From positions 310,001 to 374,000 of the forward strand of contig NZ_SISG01000001.1 of assembly GCF_004310685.1 (NCBI RefSeq): a stretch of 64,000 nt of DNA. Direction: 5' to 3'. Both the position numbers and the translations under genes were made by a program. The notes under the pieces were generated by a model that was given only the letters and a program-made list of their open reading frames with translations, was not told where the DNA came from and did no database searches. Source of the DNA: Glaciihabitans arcticus (GTDB lineage: Bacteria > Actinomycetota > Actinomycetes > Actinomycetales > Microbacteriaceae). Below are positions 39,821 through 48,192 of the stretch, piece after piece; within the stretch, counting starts at the first letter, position 1, and each line of letters starts with the position of its first letter.

Positions 39821-40417
39821 ATGAACAGCGAATCCACCAACCACACCCACGATCACGACCGTGATCACCACCAGCGTCGCGGCTTCGGCCCCGGCGCACG
39901 TCCCTTCGGAACCGGAAAGCCCTTCGGCCCCGGCTTCGGCGGCTTCGGACCGCGCGGCTTCACGCCACCCGGACCGCAGCGCAAGCGCAGGGGAGACGTT
40001 CGCCTCGCGATCCTGTCGCTCCTCGGCGAAGCGCCCTCGAACGGCTACACGCTGATCAAGACCATCGCCGAACGCTCCGGCGGCACCTGGAACCCGAGCC
40101 CCGGCTCGGTCTACCCGACGCTGCAGCAGCTCGTCGACGAGGAGCTCATCGAGGCGATCGGCGAAGGCCGTCGCACCGAGTTCCAGCTCACCAAGGAGGG
40201 CACGGTCTACGTCGCCGAGCACTCCAAGGAGCTCGAGCGGGTCTGGGCGTCTGTGTCCGAGAATTCCGATGCGGATGCCGGTCTCCACGAGTCCGTCGCC
40301 AAGCTCATGGGCGTCGTTCACCAGTTCCGCTTCGCGGCTACCGATGAGCAGCGCGCCAAGGCCGTCACCCAGCTGGACGACACCCGTCGTGCGCTGTACG
40401 GCATCCTGGCCGACTGA
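39821..40417 (+). CDS. PadR family regulator with His-rich and Gly/Phe-rich head
   Basis: A 198-aa protein. Residues ~7-19 are histidine-rich (HTHDHDRDHHQRR); ~20-55 are Gly/Phe/Pro-rich and look disordered. The PadR winged helix covers ~57-135 (DVRLAILSLLGEAPSNGYTLIKTIAERSGGTWNPSPGSVYPTLQQLVDEELI), followed by a helical dimerisation tail. PadR proteins are usually ~110-180 aa without such a head. The His cluster suggests metal binding, possibly sensing or storage; inference. Likely autoregulated by the palindrome upstream. Confidence 0.92.
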   Translation: MNSESTNHTHDHDRDHHQRRGFGPGARPFGTGKPFGPGFGGFGPRGFTPPGPQRKRRGDVRLAILSLLGEAPSNGYTLIKTIAERSGGTWNPSPGSVYPTLQQLVDEELIEAIGEGRRTEFQLTKEGTVYVAEHSKELERVWASVSENSDADAGLHESVAKLMGVVHQFRFAATDEQRAKAVTQLDDTRRALYGILAD

Positions 40418-40426
40418 CGCTGTCGC

Positions 40427-40503
40427 TGGTTGAGTGGGCCACCCGCGGCCGTATCGAAATGCGCAGCAGATTGAGTAAGCCCTCTAGGGCCGTATCGAAA
40501 TCC
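40427..40503 (+). repeat. Two copies of a TTGAGT...GTATCGAAA repeat
   Basis: TGGTTGAGTGGGCC...GGCCGTATCGAAAT (40427-40460) and GATTGAGTAAGCCC...GGGCCGTATCGAAATCC (40469-40503). The TTGAGT start and the GTATCGAAA end are constant, with an internal inverted pair (GGGCC/GGCC; GCCCTCTAGGGC). This end pattern matches an intergenic repeat I remember as frequent in Micrococcales genomes. Confidence 0.65.
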
Positions 40504-40505
40504 AG

Positions 40506-40538
40506 GCCCCGCCCCCGACATTCAGGGGCGGGGCTTTT
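40506..40538 (+). terminator. Terminator after the PadR gene
   Basis: GCCCCGCCCC (40506-40515), a 9-nt loop, GGGGCGGGGC (40525-40534), then TTTT. A perfect 10-bp G/C stem followed by T's. Confidence 0.88.
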
Positions 40539-40568
40539 CCGCTGTGCTTGTCTCATTAAGCTGAAACC

Positions 40569-42569
40569 ATGACCTCCGTCGATGAAAACCTCTGGCTCGA
40601 AGACATCTACGGGGAGAAGCCCCTCGAGTGGGTCGAAGCGCAGAACGTGCTCGCCGCGGAGGCGCTCGATTCGCCCGAGCTCGATGAGCTGGCCGACCGC
40701 ATCCTCGAGGTCATCGATTCGGATGACCGCATCCCGATCGTCTCCCGTCGCGGCGAGCACCTCTATAACTTCTGGCGCGACACCGAGCATCCGCGCGGCC
40801 TGTGGCGCCGCACCACGCTTGACAGTTACCTGACGGCCACGCCTTCGTGGGAGATTCTTCTCGATGTGGATGCGCTCGGCGCCCTCGAGAACACGGAGTG
40901 GGTCTTCTCCGGGGCGCGCGTGCTGCCACTCACCCACGACCTGGCTCTCGTCTCGCTCTCGCCTGATGGCGGCGACGCCGTCGTCACGCGCGAGTTCTCG
41001 CTCACGACCAGGTCTTTCGTTTCCGACGGTTTTGTGGTGCCGCTCGCCAAGAGCCGGGTGGGCTGGCTCAGCCGCGACGAACTATTTGTGGCGACCGACT
41101 TCGGGGAGGGCTCGATGACGACCTCGAGCTACCCGCGCACGCTGCGCCGATGGACGCGAGGGACATCCCTCATGGACGCGCCTATGGTGCACGAGGTCGG
41201 CGTCGACGACCTGTCGATCGGGGCGTCGCACGATTTCACGGTCGGGTTCGATCGGTCTCTGGTCTTCGAGAGCCTCGACTTCTATCGCTCGCGCACCTTT
41301 CTGCTTCAGGATGACGGCCTCACGCTCGTCGAGGTTCCCGAGGATGCCGACCTCGACCTGCACCGGGAGTGGCTGCTCGTGCAGCCGCGGTCGGAGTGGC
41401 TGGGGTACGCGGTCGGGTCGCTGCTGGCCATTGATTGTGAAGCCTTCCTGGCCGGCTCGCGCGAGTTCCAGGTCGTCTTCGCCCCGACCTCATCGGTGTC
41501 CCTGCAGGGCTGGGACTGGACGGCGACCCGGCTCGTTCTGACGTTGCTGGATGACGTTTCGTCGCGCCTCGAGATCCTCGACCCGGCCGACTGGTCGTCG
41601 ACGGCGCTCGAGGTGCCGCCGCTGTCGGCCGCGCACGTGATCGACACCTCGCCCGACGATTCGGATGAGTTATGGGTACACGTTTCCGGCTTCCTCACGC
41701 CGGCTGCGGTGCTGCGCGGCGAGCTGGGCGTCTCTCCTCTCGCGGTCGTCAAGTCCTCGCCCTCGTTCTTCGACGAGAGCCGTTTCGACGTGTCACAGCA
41801 TTTCGCGATTTCGGATGACGGTACCCGCGTCCCGTACTTCCAGGTGGCCCCGCGCAACCTGGTGCTCGACGGCTCGCACCGCACGCTGCTCTCGGGCTAC
41901 GGCGGCTTCCAGCACGCATTGACCCCGTCCTACAGTGGCACGATCGGCCGCGCCTGGCTGGAGCGCGGTGGAGTGTTCGTGCTGGCGAACATCCGTGGAG
42001 GAGGGGAGTACGGACCCGCGTGGCACACGTCCGCGCTGCGCTCTGCTCGGCCTCGGGCCTACGAGGACTTCGCGGCCATCGCCCGGGACCTTGTGTCGCG
42101 CGGGGTCACAGTGCCGTCCCGACTTGCCTGCGAGGGACGCAGCAACGGTGGGCTGCTCGTGGGGAACATGCTTGTCTCGTATCCCGAACTGTTCGGCGCC
42201 ATCATCTGCGGGGTGCCGCTTCTCGACATGCAGCGCTACACGCACCTGTCGGCCGGGGCTTCGTGGATCGCTGAGTACGGCGACCCGGACGTGCCCGCGG
42301 ATTGGGAGTTCATGAAGGACTGGTCGCCGTATCAGCTGCTCTCTTCTTCTCAGGAGTACCCGGCGACATTCCTCTACGCGGCTACCTCGGACGACCGGGT
42401 CGGCCCGGTGCAGGCGCGGAAGATGGCGGCGAGGATGCAGCGGCTCGACATCCCCGGAGTGCTCTACTACGAGCCCACCGATGGCGGGCACGGTGGAGCG
42501 GTGGATAACCGGGCCTCGGCGCGGTTGTTCGCGTACATGTACGGGTTTGCGTGGGGGCGGCTGGGTTAG
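40569..42569 (+). CDS. Prolyl oligopeptidase family protein (S9)
   Basis: A 666-aa serine peptidase. The N-terminus reads NLWLEDIYGEKPLEWVEAQN; a seven-bladed propeller is expected over ~70-390, and the C-terminal alpha/beta-hydrolase holds ANIRGGGEYGPAWH, the nucleophile in CEGRSNGGLLVGN, an Asp in ATSDDRVGP and His in GGHGG. No signal peptide is obvious, so it is probably cytoplasmic and acts on short peptides. Its stop TAG shares the TTAG quadruplet 42566-42569 with the opposite small gene's TAA. Confidence 0.92.
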   Translation: MTSVDENLWLEDIYGEKPLEWVEAQNVLAAEALDSPELDELADRILEVIDSDDRIPIVSRRGEHLYNFWRDTEHPRGLWRRTTLDSYLTATPSWEILLDVDALGALENTEWVFSGARVLPLTHDLALVSLSPDGGDAVVTREFSLTTRSFVSDGFVVPLAKSRVGWLSRDELFVATDFGEGSMTTSSYPRTLRRWTRGTSLMDAPMVHEVGVDDLSIGASHDFTVGFDRSLVFESLDFYRSRTFLLQDDGLTLVEVPEDADLDLHREWLLVQPRSEWLGYAVGSLLAIDCEAFLAGSREFQVVFAPTSSVSLQGWDWTATRLVLTLLDDVSSRLEILDPADWSSTALEVPPLSAAHVIDTSPDDSDELWVHVSGFLTPAAVLRGELGVSPLAVVKSSPSFFDESRFDVSQHFAISDDGTRVPYFQVAPRNLVLDGSHRTLLSGYGGFQHALTPSYSGTIGRAWLERGGVFVLANIRGGGEYGPAWHTSALRSARPRAYEDFAAIARDLVSRGVTVPSRLACEGRSNGGLLVGNMLVSYPELFGAIICGVPLLDMQRYTHLSAGASWIAEYGDPDVPADWEFMKDWSPYQLLSSSQEYPATFLYAATSDDRVGPVQARKMAARMQRLDIPGVLYYEPTDGGHGGAVDNRASARLFAYMYGFAWGRLG

Positions 42570-42787
42570 TCGCCGCGATTCGCACCTACTGCTATGACGA
42601 TGAAGCGAACAGTTCCCACAGCTCCGAGCGCCGCGATTGCGAACGCCCACGGGTCGCCTGCGAAGCCGATCCACAACGCGCCAATGGTCAGCACCGAACA
42701 AATGACGACGTTCAGAATCGAGCCTTGAGGCGAGCCGGGTCCAAACGGCATCCCCGGATCCATTGCCCAGTCTGACTTGCGCCCCAT
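42566..42787 (-). CDS. Small hypothetical membrane protein (73 aa)
   Basis: 73 residues with a proline/glycine-rich head (MGRKSDWAMDPGMPFGPGSPQG) and two hydrophobic helices (~24-46, ~47-68). Family unknown. Its stop overlaps the peptidase stop in the opposite direction, and composition is less G+C-biased than neighbours. It is supported only by an open frame with two sensible helices, so confidence is moderate. Confidence 0.6.
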   Translation of the reverse strand: MGRKSDWAMDPGMPFGPGSPQGSILNVVICSVLTIGALWIGFAGDPWAFAIAALGAVGTVRFIVIAVGANRGD

Positions 42788-42928
42788 GCGACAAGTATGG
42801 GCCCCACTCGCGGCCCGGCTCGAACGGGCAGCCCCCCTCTCCGTGCGACTCGAGGTCGCTGGCCGGGGCCTGTGGGCGGCTTGCCGGCTAGGGCGCGTCG
42901 CTGCCCATGATACGGATCGAACGAGCCT
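42788..42928 (+). other. Intergenic stretch with an isolated tRNA T-arm-like sequence
   Basis: No gene is seen. On the minus strand, 42829 to 42813 reads GCCCG-TTCGAGC-CGGGC, the 5-bp stem and 7-nt TTCGANN loop of a tRNA T-arm. No acceptor or anticodon arm can be found at the right distances, so it is not a functional tRNA; a fragment or chance hairpin. Confidence 0.3.
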
Positions 42929-43162
42929 TCACCAGCCCATATCCTTCGACACTTGATCCCGGGCATCGGCGATCCGCGCCGCTGTGAGATCGAACTCATA
43001 GGGGATGATTTCGTCGAGACGCCCGAATAGATCGGTGAGAGCCTGTTTGACTGCTTTGTGGTCAGTTGGAATCTTGTCGAGATCGGCCCGCGCCAGCCAG
43101 TCGTAGAGAACTATTGCGTCTTCAGCCCAAAGTTCCACCTTGACGACTCGGTGTGTGCTCAT
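42929..43162 (-). CDS. Small hypothetical protein (77 aa)
   Basis: 77 residues (MSTHRVVKVELWAEDAIVLYDWLARADLD...) with alternating hydrophobic pattern, acidic, no membrane segment or Cys. The frame starts with ATG 43162 and ends 141 bp before the previous small gene on the same strand. I do not recognise it. The amino-acid usage is balanced rather than Arg/Ala/Pro-skewed, which supports real coding. Confidence 0.6.
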   Translation of the reverse strand: MSTHRVVKVELWAEDAIVLYDWLARADLDKIPTDHKAVKQALTDLFGRLDEIIPYEFDLTAARIADARDQVSKDMGW

Positions 43163-43512
43163 GGCCCGAGGTTAGTCCGCAGGCCACCTCACACACCACC
43201 TTCGGGGTGGTCGCGCATTTGGAAGAAGAGCGGCTTCAGGCTGAATCCGCCGAGCGCTGTGTGAGTTCGGCGGGTGCCTGATGGCTCGAGGAGGAATCTT
43301 GCGGTTGCTTATGGGCGACAACGCCGTCGATGCCGGCCCGACTCCAACGGGCTGCCACGCTTCACAGAGGTTGTTGCCCGGAGGACGGCGCGGGACTTAG
43401 GCGACGATCCGACTCTATTGGATCACTCCTCCACAGGCCACGGCATTCGCGAGCTCACCACAGATCCCTCTGACGACCGTTTCAGTCGCTCCCCGCTTGC
43501 CATCCTCGATCC
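43163..43512 (+). other. 350-bp stretch without a convincing gene
   Basis: Lies between the 77-aa gene and yraN. Open frames here are Arg/Pro-rich readings without start signals. It contains a CCCG/CGGG hairpin with a 7-nt loop around 43337-43351. It should contain the promoter of the yraN-comM-dprA operon, but I cannot pick clear boxes. Confidence 0.4.
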
Positions 43513-43881
43513 ATGGCTACACGGACACGAGCGAAAGACGACCTCGGGCGACGCGGCGAGATGCTTGCCGCCGCCTTTCTCGAGGGCGCCGGTCTCACCA
43601 TTGTCGAGCGCAATTGGCGCTGCCCCCAGGGTGAGATCGACCTGATCGCTCGGGACGCCGGCGAGCTCGTGTTCGTGGAGGTCAAGACGCGCACGAGCGT
43701 GGCGTTCGGGCATCCTCTCGAAGCCATCACCGTGCAGAAGCTCGCACGACTGCGCCGCCTCGCCGCCGCCTGGTGCGAGGCGCACGACGGACCGCATCAC
43801 GACGTGCGCATCGACGCGGTCGGGGTCATCGCACCCGCGGGCGGACCGGTCGAGATCGAGCACCTCAGAGCGGTGTTCTGA
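43513..43881 (+). CDS. YraN family (UPF0102) endonuclease-like protein
   Basis: A 122-aa restriction-endonuclease-fold protein with the conserved RRGEMLAAAFLEGAGLTIVERNWRC, GEIDLIARDAGELVFVEVKTR and AVTVQKLARLRRLAAAW segments; Asp, Glu and Lys of the E-x-D...E-x-K site are present. Function is probably Holliday-junction or DNA processing in competence-like pathways. It overlaps the comM start by one base (TGATG), forming yraN-comM-dprA. Confidence 0.93.
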   Translation: MATRTRAKDDLGRRGEMLAAAFLEGAGLTIVERNWRCPQGEIDLIARDAGELVFVEVKTRTSVAFGHPLEAITVQKLARLRRLAAAWCEAHDGPHHDVRIDAVGVIAPAGGPVEIEHLRAVF

Positions 43882-45416
43882 TGCCGATCGGGCGTACCCA
43901 CTCTGTCTCGCTGCTTGGGCTGCAGGGCGCGATCGTGGAGATCGAGGCGGATATCTCGAGCAACCTGCCCGCCTTCGTCATCATCGGGCTTCCGGATGCC
44001 GCACTCGGCGAGGCGCGCGACCGGGTGCGCGCCGCAGCCACCAATTCGGGCTGCTCCCTGCCCGGACGCAAGGTGACCATCAACCTCTCGCCCGCCGCCC
44101 TGCCCAAACACGGCTCGGGATTCGACCTCGGCATCGCCATGGCGATCTTTGGTGCCGCCGGGGATGTGAGTTCCGAATCGATCGACCGCGTTGTGCACCT
44201 CGGCGAACTCGGCCTCGACGGGCGACTGAGACCCATCTCCGGTGTCCTTCCCGCTGTCGTCGGTGCGCAGCGCGCGGGATTCGAGACAGTCATGGTCCCT
44301 ACCGGCAATGAGGATGAAGCAGCACTCGTCCCCGGCATCCGCGTCGTCGGGGTGGCATCGCTGCGGGATGCCGTCATCTGGCACGGCGGCAAGCTCGACC
44401 CGGTCCCCGTCGATCCGATCCTGCGGCCCGGCTCGCATTCGGTTCAGGATGACGTTCTCGAACTCGCCGACGTCATCGGAAACGACGAGGCCGTCGACGC
44501 CATGATGGTCGCCGCCGCGGGAGGCCATCATGTCTTCCTGCTCGGACCGCCGGGCGCGGGCAAGACGATGCTCGCCGCCCGGCTGCCCGGGCTACTCCCC
44601 GAATTGGATCCGGCGGCCGCGCTCGAGGTGAGTTCTCTCCGCTCTCTGGCGGGATTCCCGGTCGGTTCCACGCTGGTGACCCGTCCACCGCTCGAAGCTC
44701 CGCATCACACGGCGACGGCAGCCGCGCTCGTCGGGGGAGGGAGCGGTCTCATCCGACCGGGAGCTGCAGCCCGAGCCTCGCACGGGGTGCTCTTCCTGGA
44801 TGAAGCTCCCGAGTTCGCGTCCGCTGTACTCGACGCGCTGCGGCAACCGCTCGAGTCCGGGGTGATCAGCATTCACCGGGCCAACGCGGTCGCGCACTTC
44901 CCGGGATCGTTCCAGCTCGTGATGGCGGCGAACCCCTGCCCCTGCGGGCAGTACGGTGCGCGCGACTCCGAGTGCATCTGCACGCCCATGAGCCGCCGCA
45001 AGTATCTCGGGCGTATGTCCGGGCCGCTGCTCGACCGCATCGACATCCAGCTGCGGGTGAATCGCATCACGTCGGCCCAACTCCGGGTGGCGAACGAGTC
45101 GATCCGCATCACCACCGCCAGCGCTCGACATCGGGTGACGGTCGCTCGGGAGGCGGCGGCCGAGCGGCTGGCCACCACACCGTGGACGCTCAACTCGCAG
45201 GTGCCGGGAGCGTGGTTGCGGGGTCCGCACGCGCGGCTCTCGGCAGCAACGACGTCATCCATCGATCGCGCACTGGAACGGGGCGGCATCACCATGCGCG
45301 GGTACGACCGTGTCCTGCGCGTCGGGTGGAGCATCGCCGACCTCGACGGTGCCGAGCATCCCACCGCCGACCACATCGGTCGTGCGCTCTACTTTCGAAA
45401 GGCACTCTCCGCATGA
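43881..45416 (+). CDS. comM: ComM/YifB family Mg-chelatase-like ATPase
   Basis: A 511-aa AAA+ protein. The Lon-like N-domain begins MPIGRTHSVSLLGLQGAIVEIEADIS and includes GLPDAALGEARDRVRAA and INLSPAALPKHGSGFDLGIA. Walker A is GPPGAGKTMLA (about residue 218). A cysteine cluster CPCGQYGARDSECIC follows. In transformable bacteria ComM is a hexameric helicase that extends heteroduplexes. ATG 43881 overlaps the yraN stop; its own stop overlaps dprA (ATGA). Confidence 0.93.
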   Translation: MPIGRTHSVSLLGLQGAIVEIEADISSNLPAFVIIGLPDAALGEARDRVRAAATNSGCSLPGRKVTINLSPAALPKHGSGFDLGIAMAIFGAAGDVSSESIDRVVHLGELGLDGRLRPISGVLPAVVGAQRAGFETVMVPTGNEDEAALVPGIRVVGVASLRDAVIWHGGKLDPVPVDPILRPGSHSVQDDVLELADVIGNDEAVDAMMVAAAGGHHVFLLGPPGAGKTMLAARLPGLLPELDPAAALEVSSLRSLAGFPVGSTLVTRPPLEAPHHTATAAALVGGGSGLIRPGAAARASHGVLFLDEAPEFASAVLDALRQPLESGVISIHRANAVAHFPGSFQLVMAANPCPCGQYGARDSECICTPMSRRKYLGRMSGPLLDRIDIQLRVNRITSAQLRVANESIRITTASARHRVTVAREAAAERLATTPWTLNSQVPGAWLRGPHARLSAATTSSIDRALERGGITMRGYDRVLRVGWSIADLDGAEHPTADHIGRALYFRKALSA

Positions 45417-46627
45417 CCATCTTCGGACTCGCCCAAGGCGAAGTCACCAGCCTCATGACCGCGGTCGTTGGTCGCGAACTCGACCAGGCCGCCGTCACCG
45501 AACTATTCGCCCGAGCCACATGGTCGGGCATCACCGAGCCGGGAGATCGCGTCGCCGGATCCGTTATTGCGGCACTGGATGCGGCCGAGGCGCTCAGGGC
45601 ACTCGTCGAGAATCGTCCGCCCGAATGGTGGTTGGCGGCCGCCCGCGAACGGGGCGTCGACGAGTACAGCCTCGAGGATTTCGAGAACGCGGTGAAGCGG
45701 TGGGCTCCGCGACTCGACCTTTCCCTGTCGCTGGTCGCCGTGCGCCAGGCGGCCAGGTACGCGGTCAAGTTTCTCGTACCTTCCGACGAGCTCTGGCCGG
45801 AGTCGCTCAATGACCTCGGCGACCACGCCCCACTCGCGCTCTGGCAACGCGGATCCGACGATGCGGTCCGCGCACTGGATCGGTCCTTCGCCCTCGTCGG
45901 CGCTCGTGCTGCCACCGGATACGGCGAGCACATCACCATGGAAGCCTCCGCCGGGCTCGTCGACCGCGGCTACGCGATCGTCTCGGGCGCGGCGTATGGC
46001 ATTGACGGGATGGCGCACCGAGCGGCGCTCGCGAGCCGCGGCACCACCATCGCGTTCCTCGCTGGGGGAGTGGACCGTTTCTACCCGAGCGGTCACGATG
46101 CTCTGCTGACCCGCATCGTCGAGTCCGGAGTCGTGCTGTCCGAGCTGCCCTGCGGGTCGGCGCCCACGAAGTGGCGGTTTCTTCAGCGGAATCGTTTAAT
46201 CGCCGCAGCGGGCCTCGCGACAGTCGTACTCGAGGCAGGTTGGAGGTCCGGATCGCTCAACACGGCAGGGCACGCGGCCCACCTCGCACGTCCGCTCGGG
46301 GCTGTGCCCGGCCCGGTGACGAGCGCGGCATCAGCGGGCTGCCACCGGCTCATCCGCGAGTACAACGCGGTCTGCGTCACCAATCCCGACGAGATGGCCG
46401 AGCTCGCGCCGCTGGGTGACCCGGCGCTCGTGCCCGAGATGTCCCGCGAGCGGCCAGCCGCAACCAGGGTGCTCGACGCGCTCAGCCAGACGTCCCCACG
46501 GCGGGCCGAAGACATCGCCAACCGCACCGGAATGTCCCTCGTCGAGGCGCAGTCCACGCTCGGGCTGCTCGAACTCGACGGCGCGGTAGCTGAGCGGGAG
46601 AGGGGGTGGGTGAAGAAGAAACTCTAA
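45413..46627 (+). CDS. dprA: DNA-processing protein DprA
   Basis: A 404-aa protein that loads RecA on incoming single-stranded DNA. The Rossmann-like core spans ~150-340: VGARAATGYGEHITME, VSGAAYGIDGMAHRAALASRGTTIAFLAGGVDRFYPSGH, SELPCGSAPTKWRFLQRNRLIAA and VVLEAGWRSGSLNTAGHA. An N-terminal helical domain and a C-terminal winged helix (RRAEDIANRTGMSLVEAQSTLGLLELDG) flank it. Start ATG 45413 overlaps the comM stop. tRNA-Cys converges 1 bp after its stop. Confidence 0.94.
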   Translation: MTIFGLAQGEVTSLMTAVVGRELDQAAVTELFARATWSGITEPGDRVAGSVIAALDAAEALRALVENRPPEWWLAAARERGVDEYSLEDFENAVKRWAPRLDLSLSLVAVRQAARYAVKFLVPSDELWPESLNDLGDHAPLALWQRGSDDAVRALDRSFALVGARAATGYGEHITMEASAGLVDRGYAIVSGAAYGIDGMAHRAALASRGTTIAFLAGGVDRFYPSGHDALLTRIVESGVVLSELPCGSAPTKWRFLQRNRLIAAAGLATVVLEAGWRSGSLNTAGHAAHLARPLGAVPGPVTSAASAGCHRLIREYNAVCVTNPDEMAELAPLGDPALVPEMSRERPAATRVLDALSQTSPRRAEDIANRTGMSLVEAQSTLGLLELDGAVAERERGWVKKKL

Positions 46628-46628
46628 G

Positions 46629-46699
46629 AGGTACCTACGGGATTCGAACCCGTGTACACGGTTTTGCAGACCGTTGCGTAGCCTCTCCGCCAAGGCACC
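46629..46699 (-). tRNA. tRNA-Cys (GCA anticodon)
   Basis: A 71-nt cloverleaf. Acceptor GGTGCCT pairs with AGGTACC (one G-U); the anticodon loop contains TCTGCAAAA giving GCA; T-arm ACGGGTTCGAATCCCGT. The discriminator base is U73, as required for Cys tRNAs. CCA is not encoded. The gene runs toward dprA and starts at 46699. Confidence 0.96.
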
Positions 46700-46801
46700 G
46701 GGGGCATGACTGCAACGGTAGGCGAGCGCCGAGGCATCCGCTCGTATGTTACGAAGCCGGGCGAAAAGCTACGAGAGGCTGCGCCGAGTGTCGAGCCTGA
46801 T

Positions 46802-47200
46802 CTACGGCTGTACGTCGACAATGCCGACGAACCGCGAACCGATGCCATCGACCTCGGAGCGGGCGAGGCCCGGAGCGGGCTCCGGCACGTCGCCGATGCG
46901 GTGGTGCTCGCAGGAGAGGTAGGTGAAGTCTGGCCACCACTTCTTGGGACGCGCCGACTCCGTAAACCCGCAGACCGTGCACTTCAGCTGCACCCAGACC
47001 GGACGAGCCTTCGGCGAACGGTTCGCACGCGACTGCACCAGCCACGGGGGAGGATTCTGTTCGAGATCGGCGAGCTGGGCATCCGACAACTTCGGGGGCA
47101 GGCCGTGACGCTGCGCCATCTCCACGGGGATGTCCAGCCGAAGGGCTGCGTCACGTCTGCTGATCACCCACCAACGATAGGCGAAACGCGCCGCGACCAC
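46802..47200 (-). CDS. Conserved-looking Cys/His (zinc-ribbon-like) protein
   Basis: A 132-aa basic protein. It has a helical N-terminal part (SRRDAALRLDIPVEMAQRHG, KLSDAQLADLEQNPPPWLVQSRANR), then KCTVCGFTESARPKKWWPDFTYLSCEHH, where two Cys, a third Cys and His could bind one zinc. Similar proteins occur in other actinobacteria as far as I recall; function unknown. The start is uncertain: GTG 47200 or the GTG near 47167 that begins VISRRDAAL. Confidence 0.7.
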   Translation of the reverse strand: MVAARFAYRWWVISRRDAALRLDIPVEMAQRHGLPPKLSDAQLADLEQNPPPWLVQSRANRSPKARPVWVQLKCTVCGFTESARPKKWWPDFTYLSCEHHRIGDVPEPAPGLARSEVDGIGSRFVGIVDVQP

Positions 47201-47248
47201 GACGCGATGAGATGTCGCTTAAAACCTTCCGCGCGTTAAGCTGGACAC

Positions 47249-48178
47249 ATGACCCAGTTAGGCCAGTACCCGGACCCCGTGCACGTCATTGCTCACGTCA
47301 GTGACACCCACCTGCTCGGCGGCGGAAAGCTGCTCTACGGCAGTGTGCCCAGCGACGAGCGCCTCATCGCCGCCATGAACCAGCTCGAGAACTCCGACGT
47401 GCGTCCCGAGGCGATCGTCTTTACCGGCGACCTCGCCGACCTGGGGGAGCCCGAAGCCTACGAACGCGTCAAAGCGATCGTAGAACCGGCCGCCGCGCGC
47501 CTGGGCGCCCAGGTGATCTGGGTCATGGGCAACCACGACGAGCGCCCCGAATACTCCAGTCTTCTCTTCAGCGAGGAGCCGTCCACTGAACCGCAGGACC
47601 GCGTGTACGACGTCAACGGCCTCCGCATCATCTCCCTCGACACAACGGTCATCGGCTACCACCACGGTGCGATTTCGGATGCCCAGCTCACCTGGCTCGC
47701 GGACGTGCTCGCCACTCCCGCGCCCCACGGCACCCTGCTCGCGCTGCACCACCCGCCGATCCCCACCCCTCTCGTCTGGGCGATGCAGATGCTCGAACTC
47801 CAGGGGCAGGACAAGCTGGCCGAGGTCGTGCGGGGCACCGATATCCGCGCCATCCTGGGCGGCCACCTGCACTTCTCCACGCACAGCACGTTCGCCGGAA
47901 TCCCCGTATCCGTCGCCGCGGCCACCTGCTACACACTCGCCCTGACCCAGCACGATCGCCTGCTGTCGGGCGTCGACTCCGACCAGGCCATCAACCTCGT
48001 GCACGTCTACGGCGAGACGGTGGTGCACTCGATCGTTCCGATCGGGGCGCGCACCGAGATCACCGGGTTCGAAGGTAAGCACCGCGCCGACATCGAGGCC
48101 ATGAGCGTCGAGAAGCGGCTCGAGATGTTCTCCAAGAAGGTCTCGCCGTTCAATCTGGGCGAGGCGCCGAACGCGTAA
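47249..48178 (+). CDS. Metallophosphoesterase, cyclic-nucleotide phosphodiesterase type
   Basis: A 309-aa calcineurin-like dimetal hydrolase. The motif series is HVSDTHLLG, GDLADLGEPEAY, MGNHDERPEY, ALHHPP and GGHLHFSTHSTF, giving all Asp/Asn/His ligands. Class III cAMP phosphodiesterases (CpdA/Icc) share this pattern and length, so hydrolysis of cyclic nucleotides is likely but not proven. Stand-alone gene converging with marR (14-bp gap). Confidence 0.92.
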   Translation: MTQLGQYPDPVHVIAHVSDTHLLGGGKLLYGSVPSDERLIAAMNQLENSDVRPEAIVFTGDLADLGEPEAYERVKAIVEPAAARLGAQVIWVMGNHDERPEYSSLLFSEEPSTEPQDRVYDVNGLRIISLDTTVIGYHHGAISDAQLTWLADVLATPAPHGTLLALHHPPIPTPLVWAMQMLELQGQDKLAEVVRGTDIRAILGGHLHFSTHSTFAGIPVSVAAATCYTLALTQHDRLLSGVDSDQAINLVHVYGETVVHSIVPIGARTEITGFEGKHRADIEAMSVEKRLEMFSKKVSPFNLGEAPNA

Positions 48179-48192
48179 GCCCGGCCCAGCGG

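Noticed and set aside
42901-42950. Second tRNA-like T-arm (GATCGAAC) near 42915
   Set aside because: Stem pairing fails (only two of five pairs), so not reported as a fragment.
43274-43645. Plus-strand frame covering the start of yraN
   Set aside because: Out of frame with yraN, composition Arg/Pro/Thr-rich, no start signal; looks like a shadow plus non-coding stretch.
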